Shown: positions 35,108-43,611 of the stretch, piece after piece
Position numbering within the stretch: the first letter of the stretch is position 1
How the letters are laid out: every line of letters starts with the position of its first letter
From: JAVXGM01 sp036657395
Lineage (GTDB): Bacteria > Bacillota > Clostridia > Peptostreptococcales > Anaerovoracaceae
Assembly: GCA_036657395.1 (NCBI GenBank)
Contig: JAVXGM010000005.1
Location: 70,118-134,117 of the forward strand
Length of the DNA: 64,000 bases
Direction: 5' to 3'
Notes under the pieces: model-generated
Told to the model about the DNA's origin: nothing
Databases searched by the model: none
What the model saw: only the letters and a program-made list of their open reading frames with translations
Made by a program: the position numbers and the translations under genes

Positions 35108-35752
35108 CTATTCACCTAAAATACTTACAATGTTTTTAAATAGTTTTTCAAGGCCTGCTGCACCGTCCAGATGACTAATGTTTCCTGCTGTTTCATAGTA
35201 TTCAACTAGTGGCATAGTCTGACTGTTGTAAACGTCAATTCTATTTTCCACTGTCTTTTCTGTATCATCAGCTCTCTGGTAAAGCTCTCCGCCGCAAACA
35301 TCACAAATGCCTTCCTTTTTAGGTGGCATATTGGTAATGTGATAAGTAGCGCCGCAGCTTTTGCAAACTCGTCTACCTATTAATCTGGTCATCAATATTT
35401 CTTTGCCAACAGCAAGGTCTAACACGTGATCCATCTTCTTGCCATCTTTAACTAAGAAAGCATCCAATTTCTCTGCCTGAAAAACCGTTCTTGGAAAGCC
35501 GTCTAGAAGGAATCCTTCTTTACAGTCATCCGCTGTCAGCCGATCAATTGCAATTTCAACAACCAATTCGTCGGGAACAAGTTCACCTTTGTTCATATAT
35601 TCCTGAGCTTTCTTGCCCAGAGGTGTTCCCTCTTTAATATTTTTCCTGAAGATATCTCCAGTTGAAATATGAGGGATGTTATACTTTTCAATTATTTTTG
35701 TCGCCTGAGTGCCTTTGCCAGCACCCGGAGGCCCTAATAAAATTAAATTCAT
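35108..35752 (-). CDS. adk: Adenylate kinase, zinc-type LID
   Basis: The 214-residue enzyme interconverts ATP plus AMP and two ADP. The P-loop GPPGAGKGTQ is at residues 7-16 and DGFPRT is present. The LID carries four Cys (CKSCG and CDVCG), the Zn2+-binding form of Gram-positive enzymes. AGGGGG lies upstream. It follows secY by 11 bp. Confidence 0.97.
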   Translation of the reverse strand: MNLILLGPPGAGKGTQATKIIEKYNIPHISTGDIFRKNIKEGTPLGKKAQEYMNKGELVPDELVVEIAIDRLTADDCKEGFLLDGFPRTVFQAEKLDAFLVKDGKKMDHVLDLAVGKEILMTRLIGRRVCKSCGATYHITNMPPKKEGICDVCGGELYQRADDTEKTVENRIDVYNSQTMPLVEYYETAGNISHLDGAAGLEKLFKNIVSILGE

Positions 35753-35763
35753 TTTCTACCCCC

Positions 35764-37047
35764 TTACTTTAGAAAACCTTGATAATTTCTCATTACCATT
35801 TGGTTCTCAAGTTGTTTCATTGAGTCAAGAGCTACGCCCACTACAATGAGCAGCGACGTCCCTCCAAAGTGAATGTTTAAACCTGTGTATTGACTTACAA
35901 TTGTAGGTAAAACTGCAACTATTGCTAAAAATATTGCTCCTACAAAGGTAATTCTTGTCATTATTTTATTCAAATATTCAACAGTTGCCTTACCAGGTCT
36001 AATGCCTGGAATAAATCCGCCATTTGATTTCATATTCTGCGCAACTTCCATTGGGTTAAAAGTAACCGCTGTATAGAAGTAGGTAAAGAACATGATTAGT
36101 ACTATATTCATTGCAGCATATACCCAAACACCTGGGGACCCTTGCGGTGAAAGCCACTTGGTAATCCAAAGTGATGCTGAGCTGTCAGCTTGCATGAAGT
36201 AGGTAATGGTTAATGGGAACTGTAAAAATGACATTGCGAAGATTACCGGAATAACCCCTGCCTGGTTCACCTTTAGCGGAATGTGTGTTGATTGTCCGCC
36301 GTACATTTTTCTACCCACAACTCTCTTTGCATATTGTACTGGAATACGCCTTTGTCCTTGCTGAATCTCAATGATTCCAAGGATTACAACGATTGCAAAT
36401 ATTGCAAACAAGACAATGGATATAAAGGACATTGTGCCTTCTGTGTACTTAACCCATATAGCATTAAGCCCACTTGGCAGCCTTGAGATAATTCCACCAA
36501 ATATAATCAATGAAATACCATTTCCAATACCACTCTCATTAATTTTCTCTCCCAACCACATAAGGAATGCTGTACCGGCAGATAGTACTAATACTATTAC
36601 TGCTACGGAGAAAAAATCTGTGTTGATCAGTGCTTGCTTAAACAAGCCTACTGACACACCAATCGCCTGAACGAAGGCTAAGACTACAGTCAGATAACGA
36701 GTATACTGTGCAATCTTTTTTTGTCCTTCGGAGCCTTCCTTGGCTAAACGCTCTAGGGAAGGAATAGCTATGGTTAACAGCTGCAAAATAATTGAAGCTG
36801 TAATGTATGGAGTGATACTCAACGCAAATATAGTGAAGTTACCAAAGGCTCCTCCTGAAAACAGGTTGAACAGTGCGAACAGTCCTTCCTGATTACCCAT
36901 CATCTGATCCAGGTATGCTCTGTCTATTCCTGGAACTGGGATGTTGGATCCAATCCTGAAAACAATTAACATTAGTAATGTAAAGATAATTTTCTTTCTA
37001 ATGTCTATGATTTTCCAGGCTTTTGCGATTGTTTTAAGCATCTCCAT
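35764..37047 (-). CDS. secY: Preprotein translocase subunit SecY
   Basis: The 427-residue protein has ten membrane segments and family motifs NIPVPGID, FALSITPYITASIILQLL and RRIPVQYAKR. It forms the protein-conducting channel with SecE and with SecG, which is encoded at 8360. Its start follows the rplO stop by 1 bp, with AGAGGTG overlapping the rplO end. Confidence 0.97.
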   Translation of the reverse strand: MEMLKTIAKAWKIIDIRKKIIFTLLMLIVFRIGSNIPVPGIDRAYLDQMMGNQEGLFALFNLFSGGAFGNFTIFALSITPYITASIILQLLTIAIPSLERLAKEGSEGQKKIAQYTRYLTVVLAFVQAIGVSVGLFKQALINTDFFSVAVIVLVLSAGTAFLMWLGEKINESGIGNGISLIIFGGIISRLPSGLNAIWVKYTEGTMSFISIVLFAIFAIVVILGIIEIQQGQRRIPVQYAKRVVGRKMYGGQSTHIPLKVNQAGVIPVIFAMSFLQFPLTITYFMQADSSASLWITKWLSPQGSPGVWVYAAMNIVLIMFFTYFYTAVTFNPMEVAQNMKSNGGFIPGIRPGKATVEYLNKIMTRITFVGAIFLAIVAVLPTIVSQYTGLNIHFGGTSLLIVVGVALDSMKQLENQMVMRNYQGFLK

Positions 37048-37048
37048 G

Positions 37049-37489
37049 CTAGATCACCTCTGCCTTTCCTCCGGCAGATTCTATTTTTTCGATTGCGGTC
37101 TTGCTAAATTTTTGTGCCTGAACGGTTATATTTTTTTCTAGTTTTCCTTCACCTAGAATTTTAACTCCGTCCTTTACCTGTTTTACTAGTCCTGCTTCGG
37201 CTAGCACTTCAGGAGTGACAACAGCTCCAGCTTCAAATCTGTTTAAGTCATCTACATTTAAAATGGTATATTTTGTAGCCCAAATATTTGTAAATCCTCT
37301 TTTAGGAATTCTTCTGTAAAGTGGCATCTGGCCACCTTCAAATCCAGGTCTAGTACCGCCGCCACTTCTTGAGTTCTGACCATTCATACCTCTACCGGCA
37401 GTTTTACCCTGACCAGTCGCAGTACCACGGCCTTTTCGCTTAGGGTTTTTTGTTGCACCCTTTACTGCTTTTAGTTCATGCAGTTTCAT
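37049..37489 (-). CDS. rplO: 50S ribosomal protein L15
   Basis: The 146-residue protein starts MKLHELKAVKGATKNPKRKGRG and has the Gly/Arg-rich flexible N-terminus with GQNSRSGGGTRPGFEGGQMPLYRRIPKRGF. GGAGGT lies upstream. Order rpmD-rplO-secY is standard. Confidence 0.97.
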   Translation of the reverse strand: MKLHELKAVKGATKNPKRKGRGTATGQGKTAGRGMNGQNSRSGGGTRPGFEGGQMPLYRRIPKRGFTNIWATKYTILNVDDLNRFEAGAVVTPEVLAEAGLVKQVKDGVKILGEGKLEKNITVQAQKFSKTAIEKIESAGGKAEVI

Positions 37490-37507
37490 CTATTTGCACC
37501 TCCTATC

Positions 37508-37690
37508 CTATAGTTCTTCTACAGTTAAAAGATGCTCAATTTTCCCAACTGCTCCGCGAGTTGCGGGGGAGTCTACCAATTCAACTGACTGGTGCATCTT
37601 CTTTAGTCCTAACGCTTCAACAACTTTTTTTTGTCTTGGGGAAGCGCCAATAACACTCTTTGTCAATGTGATTTTTACCATTTTTGCCAT
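37508..37690 (-). CDS. rpmD: 50S ribosomal protein L30
   Basis: The 60-residue protein reads MAKMVKITLTKSVIGASPRQKKVVEALGL with the usual L30 core. The start is the ATG at 37690, with AAGGAGG 8 nt before it; seven additional in-frame codons upstream lie within that site. It starts 14 bp after the rpsE stop. Confidence 0.96.
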   Translation of the reverse strand: MAKMVKITLTKSVIGASPRQKKVVEALGLKKMHQSVELVDSPATRGAVGKIEHLLTVEEL

Positions 37691-37703
37691 TGTTTCTTCC
37701 TCC

Positions 37704-38207
37704 TTATCCAAAAATTTCTTCTTTTGTCTTGCCTCTCAATTTTGCAACCTTTTCTACAGTCATTAATTGCTTAAGACCTTCTAAGGTAGCGTAGGCCATA
37801 TTACCTGTATTGTTTGAACCAATTGACTTGGCTCTAATATCTTTGATTCCTGCAGCTTCAAGTACTGTACGTACTGATGATCCTGCGATAACTCCTGTAC
37901 CTTCTGAAGCTGGCATGAGAAGTACTCTGCCTGCGCCAAAGATTCCAAGGTTTCTATGTGGAATCGTCGTTCCAACTGTAGGAACTTTAATTAAGTTTTT
38001 CTTTGCATCTTCTGTAGCTTTTCTTACAGCTTCAGGAATTTCCTGTGCTTTACCAAGACCTACGCCTACATGTCCGTTGCCGTCGCCGATAACTACAGTT
38101 ACGCTGAATCTCATGTTTCGTCCGCCCTTAACTGTTTTAGCAACACGTCTTATGCTGACGATAGTCTCATTTAAGTCTAGCTTGGATGCATCAATTGTAT
38201 TTCGCAT
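37704..38207 (-). CDS. rpsE: 30S ribosomal protein S5
   Basis: The 167-residue protein has the dsRNA-binding N-terminal domain (VSIRRVAKTVKGGRNMRFSV) and the C-terminal domain with PASEGTGVIAG and VRTVLEAAGI. S5 affects translational accuracy. AGGAGG precedes the ATG. Confidence 0.97.
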   Translation of the reverse strand: MRNTIDASKLDLNETIVSIRRVAKTVKGGRNMRFSVTVVIGDGNGHVGVGLGKAQEIPEAVRKATEDAKKNLIKVPTVGTTIPHRNLGIFGAGRVLLMPASEGTGVIAGSSVRTVLEAAGIKDIRAKSIGSNNTGNMAYATLEGLKQLMTVEKVAKLRGKTKEEIFG

Positions 38208-38222
38208 TCCTTTTACCTCCTG

Positions 38223-38588
38223 TTAGAATTTCAATCCAGCTTCTCGAGCACCTTCTGCTAATTCTTTTACTCTTCCGTGGTATAAGAATCCGCCTCTATC
38301 AAAAGATACTGTTTCAATACCCTTTGCAAGTGCTCTCTTTGCAATAGCTTCACCAACAGCTTTCGCTGCTTCTTTGTTTCCGCCCTTAGCATTTTCTGCT
38401 TTTACATCTTTATCCAAAGATGAAGCGGCAACAAGGGTAACTCCATTTACGTCATCAATAACCTGAACTGAAATATTCTTCAGACTTCTGTATACACATA
38501 GTCTAGGTCTATCAGGAGTTCCATAAAGGTCTTTTCTTACTCTTTGATGTCTCGCAAGACGTCTATCATTTCTGCTTTCTTTTGCCAT
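38223..38588 (-). CDS. rplR: 50S ribosomal protein L18
   Basis: The 121-residue protein contains RPRLCVYRSLKNISVQVIDD and ends FDRGGFLYHGRVKELAEGAREAGLKF, as in L18. It binds 5S rRNA. It lies 15 bp before rpsE. Confidence 0.97.
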   Translation of the reverse strand: MAKESRNDRRLARHQRVRKDLYGTPDRPRLCVYRSLKNISVQVIDDVNGVTLVAASSLDKDVKAENAKGGNKEAAKAVGEAIAKRALAKGIETVSFDRGGFLYHGRVKELAEGAREAGLKF

Positions 38589-38604
38589 TTTATTTCACTC
38601 CTTC

Positions 38605-39150
38605 CTAAGCTTTAGCTCCAGTTTTTCCTTCTTTTCTACGTACATGTTCATCTACATATCGAATTCCCTTGCCCTTGTAAGGTTCAGGTTTTCTCCATGA
38701 ACGAATATTTGCTGCATAGTTTCCAACAGCTGCTTTATCGCTACCCTTTACTGTTACTTCAGTAGTTGAAGGGGCTTCAGTAGTGATCCCTTCAGGGTCT
38801 TCTAGCTCAACTGGGTGTGAAAAACCAAGATTTAGGACCAATTTCTTTCCCTTTTTCTCAGCCTTGTAACCAACGCCTACTAGCTGCAATTTCTTTTCAT
38901 AGCCTTCTGTTACACCGATAATCATATTGTCTACAAGTGTTCTAGCAAGACCATGCTGTGATCTGTTTGCTTTGTCATCAGCCTTTCTTGAGGCTGTAAC
39001 AACGCCATCCTTAATTTCTATTGTAATTAAGTTGCTAATTCTTTCCTGTAATTCGCCTTTAGGTCCTTTAACTGTAACTACATTGTTACCATTAACTTTG
39101 ACCTCAACGCCAGCAGGAATATTAACAGGTTTTATACCTATTCTTGACAT
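38605..39150 (-). CDS. rplF: 50S ribosomal protein L6
   Basis: The 181-residue protein starts MSRIGIKPVNIPAGVEVKV and ends with the signature KPEPYKGKGIRYVDE and a basic tail. AGGAGG precedes the ATG. Confidence 0.97.
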   Translation of the reverse strand: MSRIGIKPVNIPAGVEVKVNGNNVVTVKGPKGELQERISNLITIEIKDGVVTASRKADDKANRSQHGLARTLVDNMIIGVTEGYEKKLQLVGVGYKAEKKGKKLVLNLGFSHPVELEDPEGITTEAPSTTEVTVKGSDKAAVGNYAANIRSWRKPEPYKGKGIRYVDEHVRRKEGKTGAKA

Positions 39151-39163
39151 TTTTTAATTCCTC

Positions 39164-39562
39164 CTACCAAACGTAACAAACTACTTCGCCACCTACGCCT
39201 AATTTTCTAGCTTCCTTATCGCTAATCACTCCGTTTGAAGTTGATATAATTGCGATGCCAAGTCCTCCAAGTACTCTAGGTACCTCGTTAGCCTTAGCAT
39301 AAACTTTAAGCCCAGGTTTTGAAATCTTTTTGATTCCAGTTATAACTTTTTCCTTATCAGGACCATACTTCATTTGAACCTTAATTGTGCCCTGCTTCTC
39401 GTCTTCTATAACATCAAATCCCTTAATGTAGCCTTCTTCAGTTAGAATTCCAGCTATGGATTTCTTCATCTTTGAAGCTGGAATGTCAACTGATGGATGT
39501 CCTACGGTATTGGCATTTCTGATTCTCGTTAGCATATCTGCTATAGGATCTGTCATTGTCAT
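39164..39562 (-). CDS. rpsH: 30S ribosomal protein S8
   Basis: The 132-residue protein has TDPIADMLTRIRNAN at its N-terminus and GIAIISTSNGVISDKEARKLGVGGEVVCYVW at the end, both split family hallmarks. S8 binds helix 21 of 16S rRNA and represses the spc operon in E. coli. AAGGAG lies 9 nt before the first of two ATGs. Confidence 0.97.
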   Translation of the reverse strand: MTMTDPIADMLTRIRNANTVGHPSVDIPASKMKKSIAGILTEEGYIKGFDVIEDEKQGTIKVQMKYGPDKEKVITGIKKISKPGLKVYAKANEVPRVLGGLGIAIISTSNGVISDKEARKLGVGGEVVCYVW

Positions 39563-39626
39563 TTCAGTGTTCTCCTTTCTTGCCAGCTTTTCTCATCTAT
39601 GGAGAAGTTCTGGCAACCTTTCTTTT

Positions 39627-39812
39627 TTACCAGCTTGCTTTTCTTACGCCAGGTATTTCACCTTTATAAGCAAGCTCTCTGAAACAGATACGGCATATAC
39701 CATACTTTTTTAGTACGGAATGTGGTCGCCCACAGATTCTACATCTTGTATATGCTCTACTCGGATACTTTGGTTTTCTCTGCTGTTTTACTTTGAGAGA
39801 TGTTTTAGCCAT
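39627..39812 (-). CDS. rpsN: 30S ribosomal protein S14, zinc-binding type
   Basis: The 61-residue short form carries C-x2-C and C-x2-C pairs (CRICG and CRIC), typical of S14 type Z. GGAGGG precedes the ATG. The gap to rpsH is 64 bp, longer than most in this cluster. Confidence 0.97.
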   Translation of the reverse strand: MAKTSLKVKQQRKPKYPSRAYTRCRICGRPHSVLKKYGICRICFRELAYKGEIPGVRKASW

Positions 39813-39823
39813 TGTTTTCCCTC

Positions 39824-40366
39824 CTACTTCTCAAACGGCATGCCTAGAAGGCCAAGTAGTGCACTTGCTTCTTCATCGCTTCCTGCCGTTGTTGTAAATA
39901 CAATATTCATTCCTTTTACTTTATCAACTAAGTCGTAGTTGATTTCTGGGAAAATCAGCTGCTCTTTGATACCTAGAGAATAGTTTCCTCTACCATCGAA
40001 AGAGTTCTTGCTAACACCCTTAAAGTCTCTTACCCTAGGAAGAGCGATAGAAAAGAATTTATCAATAAATTCATACATATTATCGCCTCTTAAAGTAACT
40101 TTGGCGCCTACAGGCATTCCCTGCCTTACTTTAAAGTTGGCGATAGATTTCTTCGCCTTTGTAACTACTGGTCTTTGACCGGCAATCAAACCAAGCTCAG
40201 ATACTGCAGTTTCCATTAATTTAGCATTTTCCTTTGCTTCACCTAGGCCCATGTTAATTGTAACCTTTTCAAGCATTGGTACTTCCATTGGATTTTTATA
40301 CTGGAATTTTTCCATTAATCCTTTAAATACTTCAGTCTTGTAAGTTTCTTTTAATCTAGCTGTCAA
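39824..40366 (-). CDS. rplE: 50S ribosomal protein L5
   Basis: The 180-residue protein contains NPMEVPMLEKVTINMGLGEA and VRDFKGVSKNSFDGRGNYSLG, both L5 hallmarks. Translation starts at a TTG (40366), with AGGAGGAG 6 nt upstream. No in-frame ATG fits the family N-terminus, so the rare start is real and may lower L5 synthesis rate. L5 binds 5S rRNA. Confidence 0.96.
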   Translation of the reverse strand: MTARLKETYKTEVFKGLMEKFQYKNPMEVPMLEKVTINMGLGEAKENAKLMETAVSELGLIAGQRPVVTKAKKSIANFKVRQGMPVGAKVTLRGDNMYEFIDKFFSIALPRVRDFKGVSKNSFDGRGNYSLGIKEQLIFPEINYDLVDKVKGMNIVFTTTAGSDEEASALLGLLGMPFEK

Positions 40367-40383
40367 GATCGTCTCCTCCTTTC

Positions 40384-40689
40384 TTAATCAATTGTTGCGC
40401 CGGTTTTTTTAGAAATTCTGACTTTTCGATCGTCAACCATCTTATAACCGATTTTTGTTGCAACTTTTTCATTCTTATCATAATACATTACGTTTGAAAC
40501 TGTTAAAGCACCTTCCTGGTGTTTAATTTCTGCTCTTTCCTTCTGTGAAGGTTTCTGGTGCTTAGTCTGTATATTAATGCCTTCTACGATAACGGCTCCG
40601 GCTTTTGGCATTACTTTTAATACTTTTCCGGTCTTACCTTTATCTTTTCCAGCAAGTACGATTACTGTATCGTCTTTCTTAATTCGCAT
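40384..40689 (-). CDS. rplX: 50S ribosomal protein L24
   Basis: The 101-residue protein has an N-terminal KOW motif (DTVIVLAGKDKGKTGKV) and GINIQTKHQKPS. L24 starts 50S assembly. GGAGGTG precedes the ATG. Confidence 0.97.
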   Translation of the reverse strand: MRIKKDDTVIVLAGKDKGKTGKVLKVMPKAGAVIVEGINIQTKHQKPSQKERAEIKHQEGALTVSNVMYYDKNEKVATKIGYKMVDDRKVRISKKTGATID

Positions 40690-40701
40690 CTTCTACACCT
40701 C

Positions 40702-41070
40702 CTATAGTACTTCTGGTGCCAAGGACACGATCTTCATAAAGTTCTTGTCTCTAAGTTCTCGTGCCACAGGTCCAAAGATACGTGTTCCTACTGGAGTCAT
40801 ATCTTCTTTTAAAATCACGGCTGCGTTCTGATCAAATTTTACATAGCTACCATCAATTCTTCTGGCACCCTTCTTTGAACGAACTACAACTGCTCTAACT
40901 ACTTCGCCTTTTTTAACAACGCCACCCGGTGTTGCATCTTTTACCGCGCAAACGATTACGTCTCCGATATTCGCATATTGACGGCTAGTACCGCCTAGGA
41001 TACGAATACATAAAAGTTCTTTTGCACCGGAGTTATCAGCGACTTTCAGTCTTGTTTCTGTCTGAATCAT
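40702..41070 (-). CDS. rplN: 50S ribosomal protein L14
   Basis: The 122-residue protein starts MIQTETRLKVADNSGAKEL and ends ELRDKNFMKIVSLAPEVL, the invariant L14 ends. GGAGGC precedes the ATG. Confidence 0.97.
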   Translation of the reverse strand: MIQTETRLKVADNSGAKELLCIRILGGTSRQYANIGDVIVCAVKDATPGGVVKKGEVVRAVVVRSKKGARRIDGSYVKFDQNAAVILKEDMTPVGTRIFGPVARELRDKNFMKIVSLAPEVL

Positions 41071-41082
41071 TCTGGTGCCTCC

Positions 41083-41343
41083 TTATTTAACCTTTTCAAT
41101 AACATTGACAATTCTCCATCTCTTATCCTTAGACAGAGGTCTTGTTTCCATAATTCTAACGGTATCTCCTGTATTGCATTCGTTTGTTTCGTCATGAGCC
41201 TTAACCTTCTTAGTTCTCTTTACGGCTTTTCCATAAAGGGAATGCCGTACGAAGTCTTCAACTCCAACAACTACAGTCTTGTCCATTTTATCGCTGATTA
41301 CGATACCGACTCTAGTCTTTCGTCTGTTTCTTTCAGTTATCAT
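41083..41343 (-). CDS. rpsQ: 30S ribosomal protein S17
   Basis: The 86-residue protein starts MITERNRRKTRVGIVISDKMDKT and has ETRPLSKDKRWRIV near the end. The start is the ATG at 41343 with AAGGAGG upstream; a frame from 41361 would start inside the rpmC stop. Confidence 0.97.
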   Translation of the reverse strand: MITERNRRKTRVGIVISDKMDKTVVVGVEDFVRHSLYGKAVKRTKKVKAHDETNECNTGDTVRIMETRPLSKDKRWRIVNVIEKVK

Positions 41344-41360
41344 ATTACATCCTCCTTTCA

Positions 41361-41564
41361 TTAACCTTGAACCTTGTTAAGTTCTTTTTCTCTGATAATT
41401 GTCTTTACTCTAGCAATATTTTTTCTTGTATCTCTAACCTTGATTGGATTTTCAAGCTGTCCTGTTACATGTTGAAATCTTAAGTTAAATAAGTCTTTCT
41501 TCATCTTAAGCAGTTCAGCATTTAATTCAACATCTGACATTTCTCTTATTTTCTTTAGTTCCAT
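41361..41564 (-). CDS. rpmC: 50S ribosomal protein L29
   Basis: The 67-residue helical protein contains NLRFQHVTGQLENPIKVRDTRKNIARVKT, as two family-conserved parts. Its ATG overlaps the rplP stop by one base (TAATG), indicating coupled translation. Confidence 0.97.
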   Translation of the reverse strand: MELKKIREMSDVELNAELLKMKKDLFNLRFQHVTGQLENPIKVRDTRKNIARVKTIIREKELNKVQG

Positions 41565-41998
41565 TATGCTTCACCATCCTTTGCTGTTTCCTGGTCCTTG
41601 ATGGCAAATTTACATTTTACAGGAAGCTTGTGAGCTGCTAGTCTCATAGCTTCTCGAGCTTGCTCTTCTGTAACACCTTCAATTTCAAATAAAACTCTAC
41701 CTGGTTTAACTACTGCTACCCAATACTCAGGAGAACCTTTACCTGAACCCATTCGTACTTCAGCAGGTTTCTTTGTTACTGACTTATGTGGGAATATTTT
41801 AATAAATACTTTACCACCTCTTTTTACAGACCTTGTCATAGCGATTCTGGCCGACTCGATCTGATTTGAAGTAATCCATCCACATTCCAATGTAGCTAGG
41901 CCGTATTCACCATAAGTAACTTTGTTACCCTTAGTAGCCTTGCCCTTCATTCTTCCTCTGTGGACTCTTCTGCGTTTAACGCGCTTTGGCATTAACAT
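41564..41998 (-). CDS. rplP: 50S ribosomal protein L16
   Basis: The 144-residue protein starts MLMPKRVKRRRVHRGRMKGKA and contains RKVFIKIFPHKS-like and VRMGSGKGSPEYWVAVVKPG patches. GGAGG lies 8 nt before the first ATG. It follows rpsC by 25 bp. Confidence 0.97.
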   Translation of the reverse strand: MLMPKRVKRRRVHRGRMKGKATKGNKVTYGEYGLATLECGWITSNQIESARIAMTRSVKRGGKVFIKIFPHKSVTKKPAEVRMGSGKGSPEYWVAVVKPGRVLFEIEGVTEEQAREAMRLAAHKLPVKCKFAIKDQETAKDGEA

Positions 41999-42023
41999 CA
42001 GCGTTTCCTCCTCTCTCTATCGT

Positions 42024-42953
42024 CTATTGTTCAGTCTTTGCAACTTCAGCTGCTTCAACTTTTACTTCTTCAACTTGTGCTGTTTCTACTACTTCAGCTG
42101 TATTTACAGCCTTTGCAGCTTCTTCAGCAGGATCTACCTTCGGTGTGTTTTTCTTTCTTGGATTTATTGCCTTGGCAACCTGTGGACGATCATCTCTTCT
42201 GTCATTTCTTCTTCTGTTGTCGCCATCTTTTCTTGGTCTTCTGTCGCCATCTCTTCTTGGTCTTCTATCTCCGCCTCGTTTGCCATCAGATTTTTCTTCT
42301 CTAACGGAACTCTTTAGGCCTTTATCAAGAATTTCTCCATGGTTAATCCAAACCTTAACACCAATCTTACCGTAAGTTGTATCTGCTTCTGCAAATCCAT
42401 AATCAATATCGGCTCTTAGTGTATGAAGTGGAACGTTTCCTTCGCTATACTTTTCATTTCTAGCGATTTCTGCTCCGCCTAGTCTACCTGCAACAAGAAC
42501 CTTGATTCCCTTTGCGCCGGCTTTCATTGTTCTGCCGATTGCCTGCTTCATTGCTCTTCTGAAAGAAATTCTTCTTTCCAAAGCTTGTGCAATGCTTTCA
42601 GCTGTAAGTTGTGCATCCATTTCGGATCTTCTTACTTCTTTAATATCAATTACGATATTCTTTCCTGTTAATTTTTCCAAGTCAGCCTTAAGTTCGTCGA
42701 TTCCGTTTCCGGATCTACCGATAACCATACCTGGCTTTGCAGTAAGAACGATAACTTTAAGTTTGTTATCAGCTGTTCTCTCAAGTAATACTTTTGAAAC
42801 ACCTGCAACATAAAGTTTTTTCTTAACATGTTCTCTTACTTTGTTGTCTTCAACCAAGTAGTCTGCAAAACTTTGTTTGTCAGCATACCATTTTGAATCC
42901 CAGTCTTTAATTACGCCCACTCTCAATCCATGTGGACTTACTTTCTGACCCAT
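42024..42953 (-). CDS. rpsC: 30S ribosomal protein S3 with long charged C-terminal extension
   Basis: The first about 212 residues are a normal S3 with the N-terminal GQKVSPHGLRVG, a KH domain (KPGMVIGRSGNGIDELK) and the C-terminal ADIDYGFAEADTTYGKIGVKVWI. About 97 extra residues follow. First come Asp/Arg/Gly-rich repeats (RRPRRDGDRRPRKDG), then an acidic Ala/Glu/Val-rich end (EVVETAQVEEVKVEAAEVA). Typical bacterial S3 is 218-233 residues. The start directly follows the rplV stop (TAAATG) with GGAGGT upstream. S3 lies at the mRNA entry tunnel, so the tail could reach mRNA or partner proteins. Confidence 0.95.
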   Translation of the reverse strand: MGQKVSPHGLRVGVIKDWDSKWYADKQSFADYLVEDNKVREHVKKKLYVAGVSKVLLERTADNKLKVIVLTAKPGMVIGRSGNGIDELKADLEKLTGKNIVIDIKEVRRSEMDAQLTAESIAQALERRISFRRAMKQAIGRTMKAGAKGIKVLVAGRLGGAEIARNEKYSEGNVPLHTLRADIDYGFAEADTTYGKIGVKVWINHGEILDKGLKSSVREEKSDGKRGGDRRPRRDGDRRPRKDGDNRRRNDRRDDRPQVAKAINPRKKNTPKVDPAEEAAKAVNTAEVVETAQVEEVKVEAAEVAKTEQ

Positions 42954-43298
42954 TTACTGAACCTCCATTCCTTTCTCTCTTAAAGTAACGCCAACGTGGC
43001 TGCTTCTTTTTAAGATGATTGATGCTCTACCTTGTGATCCAGCTCTCCATCTTTTCATGGTTGGACCCTGATGAGCATAAACTTCAGCTACATATAAATT
43101 GTCAACATTCATTTCTTTCACGTCTGCATTAGCTGCAGCGGATTGAACAACTTTTTCTAAAACTTCTGCACCTTTACCTGGTGTAAACTTTAGAATTGTC
43201 AATGCCTCATTTAAGTCTTTTCCTCTTACAAGATTTGTAACAGGTTTAAGCTTGATAGGAGACACTCTTACATATTTTGCAATTGCTCTTGCTTCCAT
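42954..43298 (-). CDS. rplV: 50S ribosomal protein L22
   Basis: The 114-residue protein begins MEARAIAKYVRVSPIKLKPV and contains VYAHQGPTMKRWRAGSQGRASIILKRSSHVG as split hallmarks. Its beta-hairpin lines the peptide exit tunnel. It abuts rpsC. Confidence 0.97.
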   Translation of the reverse strand: MEARAIAKYVRVSPIKLKPVTNLVRGKDLNEALTILKFTPGKGAEVLEKVVQSAAANADVKEMNVDNLYVAEVYAHQGPTMKRWRAGSQGRASIILKRSSHVGVTLREKGMEVQ

Positions 43299-43314
43299 TT
43301 TTTATCTCCCTTTC

Positions 43315-43596
43315 TTACTTATCAGCACTAGTAGTCTTATTTGATGAATGGCCTCTAAACGTTCTAGTTGGAGCAAATTCTCCAAGTCTATGGCCTACCA
43401 TATCTTCTGTGATATATACAGGCACGTGTTTTCTTCCGTCATGCACTGCGATTGTATGCCCCACCATCTGTGGAAAGATTGTTGATGGTCTTGACCATGT
43501 CTTCACAACCTTCTTTTCATTTGCTGTGTTCATCGCTTCGATTGACTTTAACAGCTTCATGTTAATGAAAGGGCCCTTTTTAAGTGATCTACCCAT
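43315..43596 (-). CDS. rpsS: 30S ribosomal protein S19
   Basis: The 93-residue protein starts MGRSLKKGPFINMKLLKSIE and contains MVGHTIAVHDGRKHVPV and MVGHRLGEFAPTRTF. AAGGAG precedes the ATG. Confidence 0.97.
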   Translation of the reverse strand: MGRSLKKGPFINMKLLKSIEAMNTANEKKVVKTWSRPSTIFPQMVGHTIAVHDGRKHVPVYITEDMVGHRLGEFAPTRTFRGHSSNKTTSADK

Positions 43597-43611
43597 TATT
43601 TATGCTCCTTT

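Noticed and set aside
42024..42375. Long plus-strand open frames opposite the rpsC tail
   Set aside because: They are shadows of the repetitive Arg/Asp/Gly and Ala/Glu codons of rpsC, with low-complexity translations and no ribosome binding site.
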